Assembly: GCA_900317125.1 (NCBI GenBank)
Contig: ONFR01000015.1
Coordinates: 1 to 64,000 of the forward strand
Length of the DNA: 64,000 nucleotides
Source: an uncultured Bacteroidales bacterium
GTDB lineage: Bacteria; Bacteroidota; Bacteroidia; Bacteroidales; P3
Direction: 5' to 3'
In this document: positions 14,933 to 23,549 of the stretch, in pieces
Layout of the letters: the number at the start of each line of letters is the position of its first letter
Position numbering within the stretch: the first letter of the stretch is position 1
Notes under the pieces: model-generated
Database searches by the model: none
What the model was told of the DNA's origin: nothing
The model's input: the letters and a program-made list of their open reading frames with translations, nothing else
Translations under genes and position numbers: made by a program

Positions 14933-17755
14933 ATGATTATGAAAAGAATTTTATTACTGATTGCTGCGATGGCAGCGTGGTGCTGCACGGCGCAAACACT
15001 GAAGACCCCTTGGGCGGAAAAGGTGGACAAGGCGATGCCACACCCCGAATACCCGCGCCCCATTATGCAGCGCAGCCAGTGGCTGTGCCTGAACGGGCAG
15101 TGGGACTATGCCGTGAAGGACAAGGGCTGCCCCGAACCTGCCCGCTGGGACGGGAAAATCACGGTGCCATTCTGTATCGAGTCGCAGCTGTCGGGGGTGC
15201 AGAAGACTCTGACCGAAAAGGATGAGCTGTGGTATCACCGCGAGTTCACTGTCCCGGCAAGATGGAAAGGGCAGCATGTGATGCTCCATTTCGGCGCAGT
15301 GGATTGGCAGGCCGACGTGTATGTGAACGACATCCACATCGGGTGCCACAAAGGGGGATACACGTCCTTCGGGTTCGACATCACCCCATATCTGAATTCC
15401 AAGGGGAGCCAGAAACTGGTAGTGCGGGTGTATGACCCCACCAACAAAGGCTACCAGCCTGTGGGCAAGCAGACGCTCAACCCGCGCTCGATATGGTATA
15501 CCGCCGTGAGCGGCATTTGGCAGACGGTGTGGCTGGAGCCTGTGGCGGAGAACCATCTGACGCGCATAACTCCTGTGGCCGACGTGGAGCACGGCACCCT
15601 TGAGCTGACGCTGAGCAGCAGCGGAGGCAACGACGGGAGCATTGTGGAGGCCACACTGACCGACGGCAACCGAGCCGTGGCGCAAGCCAAGGGCATGCCC
15701 AACGGCACCCTGCGCCTGTCGGTGCCGGACGCCAAGCTGTGGAGCCCCGAACGGCCATTCCTCTACGGACTGCGCCTGGTGGTGCGGAAAGGGGGCAAGG
15801 TGGTGGACGAGGTGAAATCGTATGCCGCCATGCGCTCTATCGGCACCGGCAAAGACCCTGAAAACGGATGCCTGCGCATGCAGCTGAACAGGAAAAACTA
15901 TTTCCATTACGGCCCATTGGACCAGGGCTGGTATCCCGACGGCCTCTACACCGCCGCGACAGAGGAAGCAATGCGCTACGACCTGCTGGTGACAAAGCAG
16001 ATGGGCTTTAACATGATCAGGAAACACGTGAAGGTGGAGCCAGACCGATGGTACTACCTGTGCGACAGTTTGGGTCTGCTGGTGTGGCAGGACATGCCCA
16101 GCGGCGACTACGGCAACCAGTGGGAGCCATATAAGTACAACGGCGGCACCGACAGGCAACGTTCATCCGCTTCGGCCGAGAACTACTACAACGAGTGGCG
16201 GGAGATTGTGGAGCAATGCGGCCAACACCCCTGCGTGGTGGTGTGGGTCCCCTTCAACGAGGGCTGGGGGCAGTTCGAGACCGAGAAGGTGGCAGCCTTC
16301 ACCAAGGCACTCGACCCCTCGCGGCTGGTGAATCCCGCCAGCGGGGGCAACCACCGCGCCTGCGGCGACATCTTCGACATGCACCACTACCCACAGCCCA
16401 CCATGCCGCTAAGCGACCCCGGACGAGTGAATGTTCTGGGAGAATACGGCGGCATCGGCCTGCCCCTGCCCGGACACCTGTGGAAAGAGGACCAGAATTG
16501 GGGCTATGTGAAATTCCAGAACCGCAGGGAGGTGACGGATGAATATATAAAGTATGCCAAGGAGTTGAAGGAGCTGGTGAAGCAAGGCTACAGCGCGGCA
16601 GTATATACCCAGACCACCGACGTGGAGAGCGAGGTGAACGGTCTGCTGACCTACGACCGTAGGGAGCTGAAGGTGGTGGCTGAGGAGGTTCGCCGTGCCA
16701 ACAGAGAAGTAATAGCAATCGTAAACAACATCAAGGATATGGAGACATACACACTTACCAACAAGAATGGGATGACCGCCCGCGTGACAAACTACGGTGG
16801 TCGCATCATGTCGCTGCTTGTGCCCGACCGCAACGGAAAGATGCAGGACGTGGTATTGGGCTTTGACCAAAAGGAAGACTACCTGCGAGAGAACCACTTG
16901 AGTGATTTCGGCGCAGCCATAGGCCGCTACGCCAACCGCATTGGCAACGGCCGCATCACGTTGGATGGTACGACCTACCAACTGCCCCAGAACAACGGTC
17001 CGCATTGTCTGCACGGAGGCCCGACGGGGTGGCAGTATCAACTGTTTGACGTGGTCAGTGTAACGGATAACTCAATCGTGTTGGAACTCACCAGCCCGCA
17101 TGGCGACAACAACTTCCCTGGCACGGTACACGTGAGGATGGTTTACACCCTGACCGACGACAACACGCTGGACATCCAGTATACGGCCACCACCGATGCT
17201 CCCACAGTCATCAACATGACCAACCACAGCTACTGGAACCTGAATGGGGACGGGAGCACCACCACACTGAACCACTTGCTGACAATCGATGCCGACCGCT
17301 ACATGCCAATAGACGAAACATTCCTCCCGCTTGGAAGACTTGACAAAGTGGAGGGCACCCCCTTTGACTTCAGGACGGCAAAGGCCATCGGTCGCGACAT
17401 TACGCTTGACAACGAGCAACTGCGCAACGGCAAGGGCTACGACCACAACTGGGTGCTGAACACCCGTGGGAACATCGGGAAGCCCTGCGCACGGCTGGAA
17501 AGCCCCACCACGGGCATTGTGATGGAGGTGTTCACCACCGAACCGGGCATGCAGGTGTACACGGGCAATTTCCTCGACGGAACAGTAAAGGGCAAAGGCG
17601 GCATCGCCTATCAACAGCGGAGCGCCGTCTGTCTGGAGACACAGAAATACCCCGACAGCCCCAACCACAACTGGCCCGAGTCTTCTGCCAGACTCAATCC
17701 CGGTGAGCAGTATCAGAGCCGCACGTGCTACCGATTCTCGACGGCAGTCCGTTGA
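14933..17755 (+). CDS. Secreted GH2 beta-galactosidase-like enzyme fused to galactose mutarotase
   Basis: 940 residues. A signal peptide (MKRILLLIAAMAAWCCTAQ) follows a possible earlier start two codons upstream. Residues about 25-600 are a glycoside hydrolase 2 enzyme: N-terminal jelly roll (LNGQWDY ... DELWYHREFTVP), Ig-like domain and barrel, with the acid/base Glu at about 443 (FNEGWGQ) and the likely nucleophile at about 504 (LGEYGGIG). Residues about 605-940 are a full aldose 1-epimerase: IGRYANRIGNGRI, LHGGPTGW, MTNHSYWNLNG, DHNWVLN, EPGMQVYTGNFLDG and LETQKYPDSPNH. One chain could thus release a terminal beta-D-galactose-like sugar and interconvert its anomers in the periplasm. The junction (REVIAIVNNIKDMETYTL) shows no stop or frame change. 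Confidence 0.88.
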   Translation: MIMKRILLLIAAMAAWCCTAQTLKTPWAEKVDKAMPHPEYPRPIMQRSQWLCLNGQWDYAVKDKGCPEPARWDGKITVPFCIESQLSGVQKTLTEKDELWYHREFTVPARWKGQHVMLHFGAVDWQADVYVNDIHIGCHKGGYTSFGFDITPYLNSKGSQKLVVRVYDPTNKGYQPVGKQTLNPRSIWYTAVSGIWQTVWLEPVAENHLTRITPVADVEHGTLELTLSSSGGNDGSIVEATLTDGNRAVAQAKGMPNGTLRLSVPDAKLWSPERPFLYGLRLVVRKGGKVVDEVKSYAAMRSIGTGKDPENGCLRMQLNRKNYFHYGPLDQGWYPDGLYTAATEEAMRYDLLVTKQMGFNMIRKHVKVEPDRWYYLCDSLGLLVWQDMPSGDYGNQWEPYKYNGGTDRQRSSASAENYYNEWREIVEQCGQHPCVVVWVPFNEGWGQFETEKVAAFTKALDPSRLVNPASGGNHRACGDIFDMHHYPQPTMPLSDPGRVNVLGEYGGIGLPLPGHLWKEDQNWGYVKFQNRREVTDEYIKYAKELKELVKQGYSAAVYTQTTDVESEVNGLLTYDRRELKVVAEEVRRANREVIAIVNNIKDMETYTLTNKNGMTARVTNYGGRIMSLLVPDRNGKMQDVVLGFDQKEDYLRENHLSDFGAAIGRYANRIGNGRITLDGTTYQLPQNNGPHCLHGGPTGWQYQLFDVVSVTDNSIVLELTSPHGDNNFPGTVHVRMVYTLTDDNTLDIQYTATTDAPTVINMTNHSYWNLNGDGSTTTLNHLLTIDADRYMPIDETFLPLGRLDKVEGTPFDFRTAKAIGRDITLDNEQLRNGKGYDHNWVLNTRGNIGKPCARLESPTTGIVMEVFTTEPGMQVYTGNFLDGTVKGKGGIAYQQRSAVCLETQKYPDSPNHNWPESSARLNPGEQYQSRTCYRFSTAVR

Positions 17756-17770
17756 CATTGAGTATCTAAT

Positions 17771-17788
17771 GCCCCGGCATGCCGGGGC
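17771..17788. terminator. GC-rich hairpin after the GH2 fusion gene
   Basis: GCCCCGGCATGCCGGGGC is a perfect 18-bp palindrome 16 bp after the stop codon; there is no following T run. Confidence 0.4.
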
Positions 17789-17832
17789 TCTCCCCACCGT
17801 ATATCCTACTCTATCAACATTGGTATACTATT

Positions 17833-18078
17833 AAGCCCAAATCGGTCATTAGGGTTTATGACAGATTAGTATTTGTTTCGAGCAGATTGGCCGCATCGCT
17901 GTCGAAGGCGTAGCGGGCTACGGCGAGACAGGGATGTGGACAAGATGCCGAACGTTACGCAAAGCGAGAGCAGAGGAAGCTTGCTTGCTCATGGAACATA
18001 AAGAAATGCTGATATGGCATAAACAGACCTGAAAAAGAGAGAATGATTGAAAAGTCGGCCTAATGACCGATTTGGGTT
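17833..18078. mobile_element. MITE-like element (type A), right copy, inverted, 246 bp
   Basis: Starts AAGCCCAAATCGGTCATTAG and ends CTAATGACCGATTTGGGTT. Apart from a few substitutions and one indel region near 17910-17940 it is the reverse complement of 10676-10934 (shared CATTTCTTTATGTTCCATG, CGAAACAAATACTAATCTG and others). Confidence 0.8.
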
Positions 18079-18343
18079 AACCCCACTTGGGTCGTTCAAT
18101 CTCGGCTCGATGTTGCCTGCTTCTCGGCTTGTTTTCCGTTATCCTGTCGAGTAACGATGCTATAACGATACTTTAACGATGCAGGATTGAACGGCCCCTC
18201 TCCGTAGCGAGGGGGAATCGTTGCCGCTCCTCGGCGCAGGGCGGATAGGCAGAACAAGGATATGGGGCAGGGCTAATCCCCGTAGGTTGCACGATTCGGC
18301 AATTACTACGGAGTTTTCGGTTTCCTAATGACCAATATGGGTT
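18079..18343. mobile_element. MITE-like element (type C), right copy, inverted, with a nested hairpin element
   Basis: Ends AACCCCACTTGGG and CTAATGACCAATATGGGTT. The interior contains TTGCACGATTCGGC and ACTACGGAGTTTTCGG, reverse complements of motifs in 10278-10508. A 101-bp CGTTCAAT/ATTGAACG element sits at 18093-18193 within it. Confidence 0.55.
18093..18193. repeat. 101-bp hairpin element, copy 1
   Basis: Bounded by CGTTCAAT and ATTGAACG, with an internal TTTTCCGTTATCC and a degenerate stem. Same length and ends as 31527-31627 and 56671-56771. Confidence 0.7.
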
Positions 18344-18375
18344 GAAAAGTCGACCTGATGACTGATTTGGGGTCG

Positions 18376-18411
18376 ATAAAAAGAAAGCAGTCCCCCGACG
18401 GGAGGGACTGC
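18376..18411 (-). terminator. Terminator of the TPR gene
   Basis: Stem GCAGTCCCCC ... GGGAGGGACTGC at 18387-18411. On the minus strand it is followed by a T-rich run (18376-18386). Confidence 0.85.
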
Positions 18412-18435
18412 ATCACAAAATCTACAATTATGAAG

Positions 18436-19104
18436 TTATTCTGCCAGAGCAAGGTATTTATCAACCTCGTTCCATTCAGGACTTTCGGGATAGTTGTCCT
18501 TAATCTGCTGGAAGGCTTTGGCAGCAGCCTGTTTGTTGTCCATCTGGAGATAGAGCATGCCGGCTTTCCAAAGAGCCACAGGGGCGACGGTGTAGTTGTC
18601 GGAGCCTGCTGCAACGGCCTTCTCGTAGTACTTCACAGCATCGGTATTGTTGCCCTTCTCGGCGTAAGCGTCGCCAATCAGCATCTGGGAGAGCGCGGAG
18701 GTGAAGATGTCTTTCCCTTTGTAGGACTTCAAGTACTCGATAGCCTCGTCGTACTTGCCAAGGTTAAGCTGGCAAATACCGGCATAGTACTTGGCAAGGT
18801 TGCCGGACTTGGTGCAGCCATACTCGTCGATGACCTCTGCAAAGCCCATGAACTCGTCATTGCCGTTGAGAGCCTTTTCGAAATCGCCTTCGTTGAACCA
18901 CTGCTCGGCAGCGAACATATCCTCGGCAGCACGCACCTGACGGGGCTGGGCAACCAGGGCAACGTATGCCCAAATGGCCAAGGCCACGACAACGATGGCA
19001 CCACCGACGATGGAGAGGGTCTTTTTGTTCTTTTTGATGTACTGCTCGGTTTTGGCAATAACGCCGCTAACCTCTAAGTTTTTCTCTTCGTTATTCTCTT
19101 TCAT
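18436..19104 (-). CDS. Membrane-anchored tetratricopeptide repeat protein
   Basis: 222 residues. A short cytoplasmic N-terminus is followed by one transmembrane helix (TLSIVGGAIVVVALAIWAYVALVA, about 29-52) and then three to four TPR units (AKYYAGICQLNLGKYDEAIEYL, ALSQMLIGDAYAEKGNNTDAVKYYEKA, APVALWKAGMLYLQMDNKQAAAKAFQQI). The layout is that of YfgM-like or general Bacteroidetes TPR proteins that bind envelope or secretion partners; no specific partner is evident. The -7 box TAATTTTG lies 30 bp upstream and a strong terminator follows, so it is monocistronic. Confidence 0.8.
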   Translation of the reverse strand: MKENNEEKNLEVSGVIAKTEQYIKKNKKTLSIVGGAIVVVALAIWAYVALVAQPRQVRAAEDMFAAEQWFNEGDFEKALNGNDEFMGFAEVIDEYGCTKSGNLAKYYAGICQLNLGKYDEAIEYLKSYKGKDIFTSALSQMLIGDAYAEKGNNTDAVKYYEKAVAAGSDNYTVAPVALWKAGMLYLQMDNKQAAAKAFQQIKDNYPESPEWNEVDKYLALAE

Positions 19105-19133
19105 TATATCTTATTTTTGATTTTTCGAAAGTG

Positions 19134-19141
19134 CAAAATTA
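19134..19141 (-). promoter_or_regulatory. -7 box (TAATTTTG) for the TPR gene
   Basis: TAnnTTTG on the minus strand, 30 bp before the ATG. Confidence 0.6.
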
Positions 19142-19299
19142 GTCATTTTTTTTCATTGGGACGAAATATTTTTTATTATTGGATGGTTTTTGTTGGGAAG
19201 ATTATTTTTTAACATTTCACAATAGATTATATTTCAATACCTTGTCCGAGCGCAATAGATTTTCCTTCAAAAAAAAAAGTTTGAATTGCTTTTTTTATT

Positions 19300-19307
19300 T
19301 ATCTTTG
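19300..19307 (+). promoter_or_regulatory. -7 box (TATCTTTG) for the PyrD-like gene
   Basis: TAnnTTTG 43 bp before the ATG; TTTG at 19280-19283 could be the -33 element. Confidence 0.7.
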
Positions 19308-19350
19308 CAAATTGGATTTTTATATATAGAATACCGAAAAAATTGAGATT

Positions 19351-20334
19351 ATGAATACGAAGATAAAGTATTTAGGCATGGAACTGAACAGCCCTATCAT
19401 TGCGGGCAGTTGCGGTCTCACTGCCTCAATTGACAACCTTTGCAAACTCGAGGAGTGTGGTGTAGGTGCAGTTGTTCTGAAGTCAATTTTCGAGGAACAG
19501 ATAATATATGACATCAAGCGCAACACCCATATCCACGCCCCGGTTGGCAACTACGGCGACAGCTATGAATACATAGCCCAGCACGTGGCCGACGACTCAG
19601 TGTCGAAATATTTCTCGCTGATTAAAGAGGCCAAATCGAAACTTAAAATCCCCATCATTGGCAGCATCAACTGTTTCTCGCACGAGAACTGGATCACCTA
19701 TGCCAAGCAATTCCAGGACTCGGGGTGCGACGCACTTGAGCTGAACATGGCCATTATGCCTTTCGACACCTCGCTGTCGGCTGACGATGTTGAGCGCACT
19801 TTCAGCAATATCATCCAGTCTCTGCGCAAAACCATCTCTATCCCCATCAGCATTAAGGTGGGCTCTTACTTCACCGACCTGGCCAAGTTCATGCAACAGC
19901 TTTCGTGGTCCGGGATTCAAGGCATCACCATGTTCAACAAATCGCTTCAGGTGGATATCGACATCGACGAGGAAGCACTGCGCAACGCCGATTCCCTCAC
20001 CCATCCGGGCGAGATTTACAACACCATCCGCTGGACAGCCATCATGAGCAAGAAACTGCGCTGCGACCTGTGCGCCACCACAGGTGTGAGCAATGCCCAC
20101 GATGTGGTGAAACTGCTGCTTGCCGGTGCCACCGCCGTGCAGATAGCCTCCTGCCTATACCGAAACGGCATTGAATACGTCAAGGAGCTGAACGCTGGTC
20201 TTCAGGACTGGATGGGGCAGAAAGGATATGAGAACATCGACCAATTCCGCGGCAAACTGGCTTTGAAACAAAGCGACAAGGCCAGCATGCTCATGCGTAC
20301 CCAATTCATGAACTATTTCGCCGACATTAAATAA
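19351..20334 (+). CDS. Dihydroorotate dehydrogenase-like (PyrD-type) flavoprotein
   Basis: 327 residues, a TIM-barrel FMN protein of the PyrD family. The N-terminus TKIKYLGMELNSPIIAGSCGLT matches class 1 DHODs, and the C-terminal phosphate-binding part is visible in CATTGVSNAHDVVKLLLAGATAVQIAS. Class 1 enzymes use Cys as the catalytic base; here the corresponding loop reads SINCFSHENW, so the assignment to true dihydroorotate oxidation is uncertain. Many Bacteroidetes carry such a 'dihydroorotate dehydrogenase-like' protein next to their real pyrD. A four-helix-bundle gene follows after 102 bp. Confidence 0.8.
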   Translation: MNTKIKYLGMELNSPIIAGSCGLTASIDNLCKLEECGVGAVVLKSIFEEQIIYDIKRNTHIHAPVGNYGDSYEYIAQHVADDSVSKYFSLIKEAKSKLKIPIIGSINCFSHENWITYAKQFQDSGCDALELNMAIMPFDTSLSADDVERTFSNIIQSLRKTISIPISIKVGSYFTDLAKFMQQLSWSGIQGITMFNKSLQVDIDIDEEALRNADSLTHPGEIYNTIRWTAIMSKKLRCDLCATTGVSNAHDVVKLLLAGATAVQIASCLYRNGIEYVKELNAGLQDWMGQKGYENIDQFRGKLALKQSDKASMLMRTQFMNYFADIK

Positions 20335-20436
20335 TACCATTGAGTTTCAAGAGCGACGCATTGTAGAGAAGGAAAAACTCTTAATACATCCGCAACGAAC
20401 AATAACAGAATTAATCAAAAGTAAAAACAGTACAAC

Positions 20437-20904
20437 ATGGACAACACACAAGAAAAGAATGTGAGCTTTTTCCGTTTCGAGGATCTTCGCATCTACGCCA
20501 AAGCCACAGATTACAGCACATGGATTATCAACAACATCGGTCATCCCGAAAACGACATGCAGCGCAATCTTGTTAACTCTTTTTGCCACTCCTCCTACGA
20601 CATCGCCCTGAATATCGCAGAAGGCTCTTCGCGCAACAAGAATCAGTTTGAGCACTACCTGAAGATTTCAAAATCCGCCATACGCGAATGCATTGTCTAC
20701 ACCGCCATCGCCTTCAACACCGGCCTCTTCGATGAAGACAAATGCAATCAGTCGCGCGAATTCCTCATGGAGCTCACCCGCATGATAGGTGCTTTAATTA
20801 TCTCTCTGCAGCGCGGAAGCTCCCGCCGCCACGAAGAATATGACAGCGACACCACCACCGACGATACTACAAGCGACATCGACAATATCGACACCAACTT
20901 CTAA
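20437..20904 (+). CDS. Four-helix-bundle protein (S23/IVP family)
   Basis: 155 residues. FRFEDLRIYAKA at the start and a core of four amphipathic helices with DIALNIAEGSSRNKNQFEHYLKIS match the family first seen in 23S rRNA intervening sequences and now known as free genes in Bacteroidetes. Function is unknown. The last 25 residues (SDTTTDDTTSDIDNIDTNF) are acidic and low in complexity. It lies between the PyrD-like gene and kdsA on the same strand. It is not associated with an rRNA gene here. Confidence 0.8.
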   Translation: MDNTQEKNVSFFRFEDLRIYAKATDYSTWIINNIGHPENDMQRNLVNSFCHSSYDIALNIAEGSSRNKNQFEHYLKISKSAIRECIVYTAIAFNTGLFDEDKCNQSREFLMELTRMIGALIISLQRGSSRRHEEYDSDTTTDDTTSDIDNIDTNF

Positions 20905-20942
20905 TACTCACTCACCCTTCCCTCCCCTTCCAAAGCTACTAC

Positions 20943-21761
20943 ATGTATCCCATATTAGAGCACTTACACTTTACTGAGACCGGCAATTTCTTTCTGATTG
21001 CCGGTCCTTGTGTCATTGAGGACGAAACCACACCCTTCCTCATCGCCGAGCGGTTGGTTGGAATCACCGAAAGGCTGGGCATCCCTTATGCGTTCAAAGC
21101 GTCATACCGCAAAGCCAACCGCTCCCGTATCGACTCCTTCACAGGCATCGGCGACCAAGCCGGCCTTGACATCCTTAAAGCCATCCGCGACCGTTTTGGC
21201 ATCCCTGTAGTCACAGACATCCACTCTGAACAGGAAGCTGCTGCTGCTGCGCCTTATGTCGATGTACTGCAGATTCCCGCATTCCTCTGCCGCCAAACCT
21301 CGCTGCTTGAAGCCGCCGCACAGACTGGCCGCTGCGTCAATGTAAAGAAAGGTCAGTTCCTTTCGCCCGAAGCCATGACACATGCCGTAGAGAAAATCAC
21401 ACACTTCGGCAACCACAACATCATGCTCACCGAACGCGGCACCACCTTTGGCTATCAAGACCTCGTCGTGGACTTCCGCGGCATCCCCATCATGCAGAAA
21501 AACCGTGTGCCTGTGGTGGTGGACATCACCCACTCCCTCCAGCGTCCCAACCAGACATCTGGCGTGACTGGCGGCAATCCCGAGATGATAGAGACGATCG
21601 GACGCGCTGCGGTTGCTGTCGGCTGTGACGGCATTTTCATGGAGACCCACCCCAACCCCGCCGTGGCTAAATCGGATGGCGCCAACATGCTGCGGCTCGA
21701 CTTGGCAGAAGACCTGCTCAGCACACTGTTGCGCATACATCGCGCTGCCCACATGCAATAA
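20943..21761 (+). CDS. kdsA: 3-deoxy-8-phosphooctulonate synthase
   Basis: 272 residues, the usual length. It condenses phosphoenolpyruvate with arabinose 5-phosphate to give KDO 8-phosphate for lipid A core synthesis in the cytoplasm. Diagnostic blocks: FLIAGPCVIED near the N-terminus, FKASYRKANRSR (substrate-binding Lys and Arg residues), VTDIHSEQE, QIPAFLCRQTSLLEAAA, NVKKGQFLSP, RGTTFGYQDLVVDFR, TGGNPEMIET and METHPNPAVAKSDG. A Cys in CRQTS near the metal ligands and an N rather than C at the AGPC-adjacent site cannot settle metal dependence. A DnaQ-like exonuclease gene follows after 37 bp. Confidence 0.95.
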   Translation: MYPILEHLHFTETGNFFLIAGPCVIEDETTPFLIAERLVGITERLGIPYAFKASYRKANRSRIDSFTGIGDQAGLDILKAIRDRFGIPVVTDIHSEQEAAAAAPYVDVLQIPAFLCRQTSLLEAAAQTGRCVNVKKGQFLSPEAMTHAVEKITHFGNHNIMLTERGTTFGYQDLVVDFRGIPIMQKNRVPVVVDITHSLQRPNQTSGVTGGNPEMIETIGRAAVAVGCDGIFMETHPNPAVAKSDGANMLRLDLAEDLLSTLLRIHRAAHMQ

Positions 21762-21798
21762 TTATCCCACGCCAACTCCCAATCAGACCAATCACCCC

Positions 21799-22662
21799 AT
21801 GCTACTTAATTTAGAAAAGCCCATCGTATTCTTCGATCTCGAGACTACAGGCGTTAACGTAGGCACCGACCATATCGTCGAGATTTGCCTCTTGAAAGTC
21901 AACCCCGACCAGACCACCGAGCAATTGGTACACCGCGTCCGCCCGGTAGACTCCGACGGCAAGACCATCCACATCCCCGAATTCACCACGGCCATTCACG
22001 GCATCAGCGATGCCGACGTGGCCGACAAACCCAGCTTCACCCAACTTGCACCCGAAATAGCCTCTTTCATCGGCGATGCCGACCTGGCAGGTTATAACTC
22101 CAACAAGTTCGACGTCCCCCTGCTGGTGGAAGAATTCCTGCGTGCAGGGCTCAAATTCGACCTCAAATCACGACGACTCATCGACGTGCAAAACATCTTC
22201 CACAAGATGGAACAGCGTACCCTCAAGGCCGCCTACCGCTTCTACTGCGGCAAGAACCTCGACCACGCCCACTCCGCCGACGCCGACACCATGGCCACCT
22301 ACGAAGTGCTCATGGCCCAGCTGGACCGCTATCAGGACAGTGAATATACTGCCCCCGACGGCTCCGTCAGCAAACCCATCGTCAACAACATTGAGCAACT
22401 GAGCCAATTCACTTGCAACAGCCAATGGGCCGACCTTGTGGGCCACATCGGCTACGACAAGCAGCACCGCGAAATATTCAACTTCGGCAAACACAAAGGG
22501 AAAACGCTCGAATCAGTATTCAACGTTGAGCCTGCATACTACGACTGGATGATGAAGGCCGATTTCCCCCTATCCACCAAAGAGTGCATCACCGAAGTAT
22601 GGAAACGTCGGCAGGACAAGAAAATGCAAGACCTTAAACTGCATTTCACCTCCAAGTTCTAA
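21799..22662 (+). CDS. DnaQ-like 3'-5' exonuclease
   Basis: 287 residues from ATG 21799 (MLLNLEKPIVFFDLETTG). The DEDDh exonuclease motifs are visible: ExoI DLETTG, ExoII in LAGYNSNKFDVPLL and ExoIII in DHAHSADADT (H and D). A C-terminal domain from about residue 215 (FNFGKHKGKTLESV ... YYDWMMKADFPL) is of the type found in many Bacteroidetes DnaQ-like exonucleases. It may proofread or process DNA or RNA ends as a stand-alone enzyme or with a polymerase III core. A probable terminator follows. Confidence 0.88.
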   Translation: MLLNLEKPIVFFDLETTGVNVGTDHIVEICLLKVNPDQTTEQLVHRVRPVDSDGKTIHIPEFTTAIHGISDADVADKPSFTQLAPEIASFIGDADLAGYNSNKFDVPLLVEEFLRAGLKFDLKSRRLIDVQNIFHKMEQRTLKAAYRFYCGKNLDHAHSADADTMATYEVLMAQLDRYQDSEYTAPDGSVSKPIVNNIEQLSQFTCNSQWADLVGHIGYDKQHREIFNFGKHKGKTLESVFNVEPAYYDWMMKADFPLSTKECITEVWKRRQDKKMQDLKLHFTSKF

Positions 22663-22703
22663 CAACGTATCGGCGCACTTCTCCCCTCATACATACTGCA
22701 ATA

Positions 22704-22750
22704 GATGCCGCCCTACCTGAATCCGGGTACGGGGCAGGGCATCATTTTTA
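22704..22750 (+). terminator. Probable terminator of the exonuclease gene
   Basis: GATGCCGCCCTACC ... GGTACGGGGCAGGGCATC forms a long stem with small bulges, followed by ATTTTTAT. Confidence 0.6.
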
Positions 22751-22774
22751 TCGTCTTCCTATCGACTTATACGG

Positions 22775-22804
22775 AATAAAAAAACCCCCGTTTCACAACG
22801 GAGG
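22775..22804 (-). terminator. Terminator of the rpmG-DUF4295 transcript
   Basis: On the minus strand CCTCCGTTGTGAAACGGGGG is followed by at least seven Ts. Confidence 0.85.
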
Positions 22805-22845
22805 CTAAAACAAAAGCGTATGAAAAAAAATATTATTACTGTGTT

Positions 22846-23001
22846 CTATTTTTGTTTCAGGAAATCCTGTACCTGATCAGAAGGGAGCACGGTCTCTTCG
22901 AAGGTGTAAGCATTGGTTTTGGGAGAGCGGACCATACGGATCACTTTGGCATAACTCTTTCCCGTAGCGGTTTTCAGGGTTGCAACAACTTTCTTTGCCA
23001 T
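22846..23001 (-). CDS. DUF4295 family small basic protein
   Basis: 51 residues: starts MAKKVVATLKTATGKSYAKV and ends LPSDQVQDFLKQK. Bacteroidetes carry this short protein directly after rpmG (L33), and the sequence and position match that family; it is thought to be ribosome-associated but no role is proven. It starts 16 bp after the L33 stop codon, so the two form one transcript. It is too short for many gene-calling thresholds, but the reading frame, start and conserved context are clear. Confidence 0.9.
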   Translation of the reverse strand: MAKKVVATLKTATGKSYAKVIRMVRSPKTNAYTFEETVLPSDQVQDFLKQK

Positions 23002-23017
23002 AGTTATCTATCTCCTA

Positions 23018-23206
23018 TTATTTGATTTCTTTATGAACAGTCATTTTCTTCAAGTACGGGTTGTACTTTTTCAACTCCAAACGTTCGGGAGTGTTCTTTT
23101 TATTCTTGGTGGTGACGTAGCGGCTCATACCGGGGACACCGCTATTCTTTTGCTCGGTGCATTCGAGAATGACTTGCACTCTTGCGTCTTTGTTTTTCTT
23201 TGCCAT
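23018..23206 (-). CDS. rpmG: 50S ribosomal protein L33
   Basis: 62 residues: [20 protein letters not shown] ... [27 protein letters not shown], the standard L33 sequence of Bacteroidetes. Only the N-terminal Cys of the zinc-type Cys pairs is kept, so it is the zinc-free form. In many relatives rpmB (L28) lies directly upstream; here there is none within 340 bp, only a TATCTTTG box at 23324. Confidence 0.95.
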   Translation of the reverse strand: MAKKNKDARVQVILECTEQKNSGVPGMSRYVTTKNKKNTPERLELKKYNPYLKKMTVHKEIK

Positions 23207-23549
23207 TGTTATACTCTTATTTTGAAACGACCATTTACAGGTTTTTATTCATCTTTTTGCCATGATCCGAAAGTGGAGAAAAGAGCATCAACAATTCACC
23301 ATTCTCTTCTCAAAAGCGACTGCAAAGATACTACTTTTTTTTGAATTATAAACGAATTGTTTTAAAAAATCAGCACAATTTCAATTAGTACTATAATAAT
23401 CAGCAATATACAATCAAAGTTTTTCTAATCTAGAAGCAACTGGAAACACTCAACATTGTCTCGGAGAGGTCTGAAAAACGGGATTTTGAGCCATTTTGGT
23501 CAACAAAAAGACGATGATTCAAGCTTTTTCCGTGCATCGCTCTGACACT
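23207..23549. other. 343-bp gap with one promoter
   Basis: Apart from the minus-strand -7 box at 23324-23331 for rpmG it is AT-rich and holds no gene. The expected rpmB is absent. Confidence 0.6.
23324..23331 (-). promoter_or_regulatory. -7 box (TATCTTTG) for rpmG
   Basis: TAnnTTTG on the minus strand, about 118 bp before the L33 ATG, leaving a long leader. Confidence 0.65.

Larger units (their letters stand above)
17756..18435. other. 680-bp gene-free region of repeat elements
   Basis: Contains a perfect GC hairpin (17771-17788), the reverse-complement copies of the type A and type C elements (17833-18343), a 101-bp hairpin element (18093-18193) inside the latter, and the terminator of the TPR gene. 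No credible gene. Confidence 0.8.
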
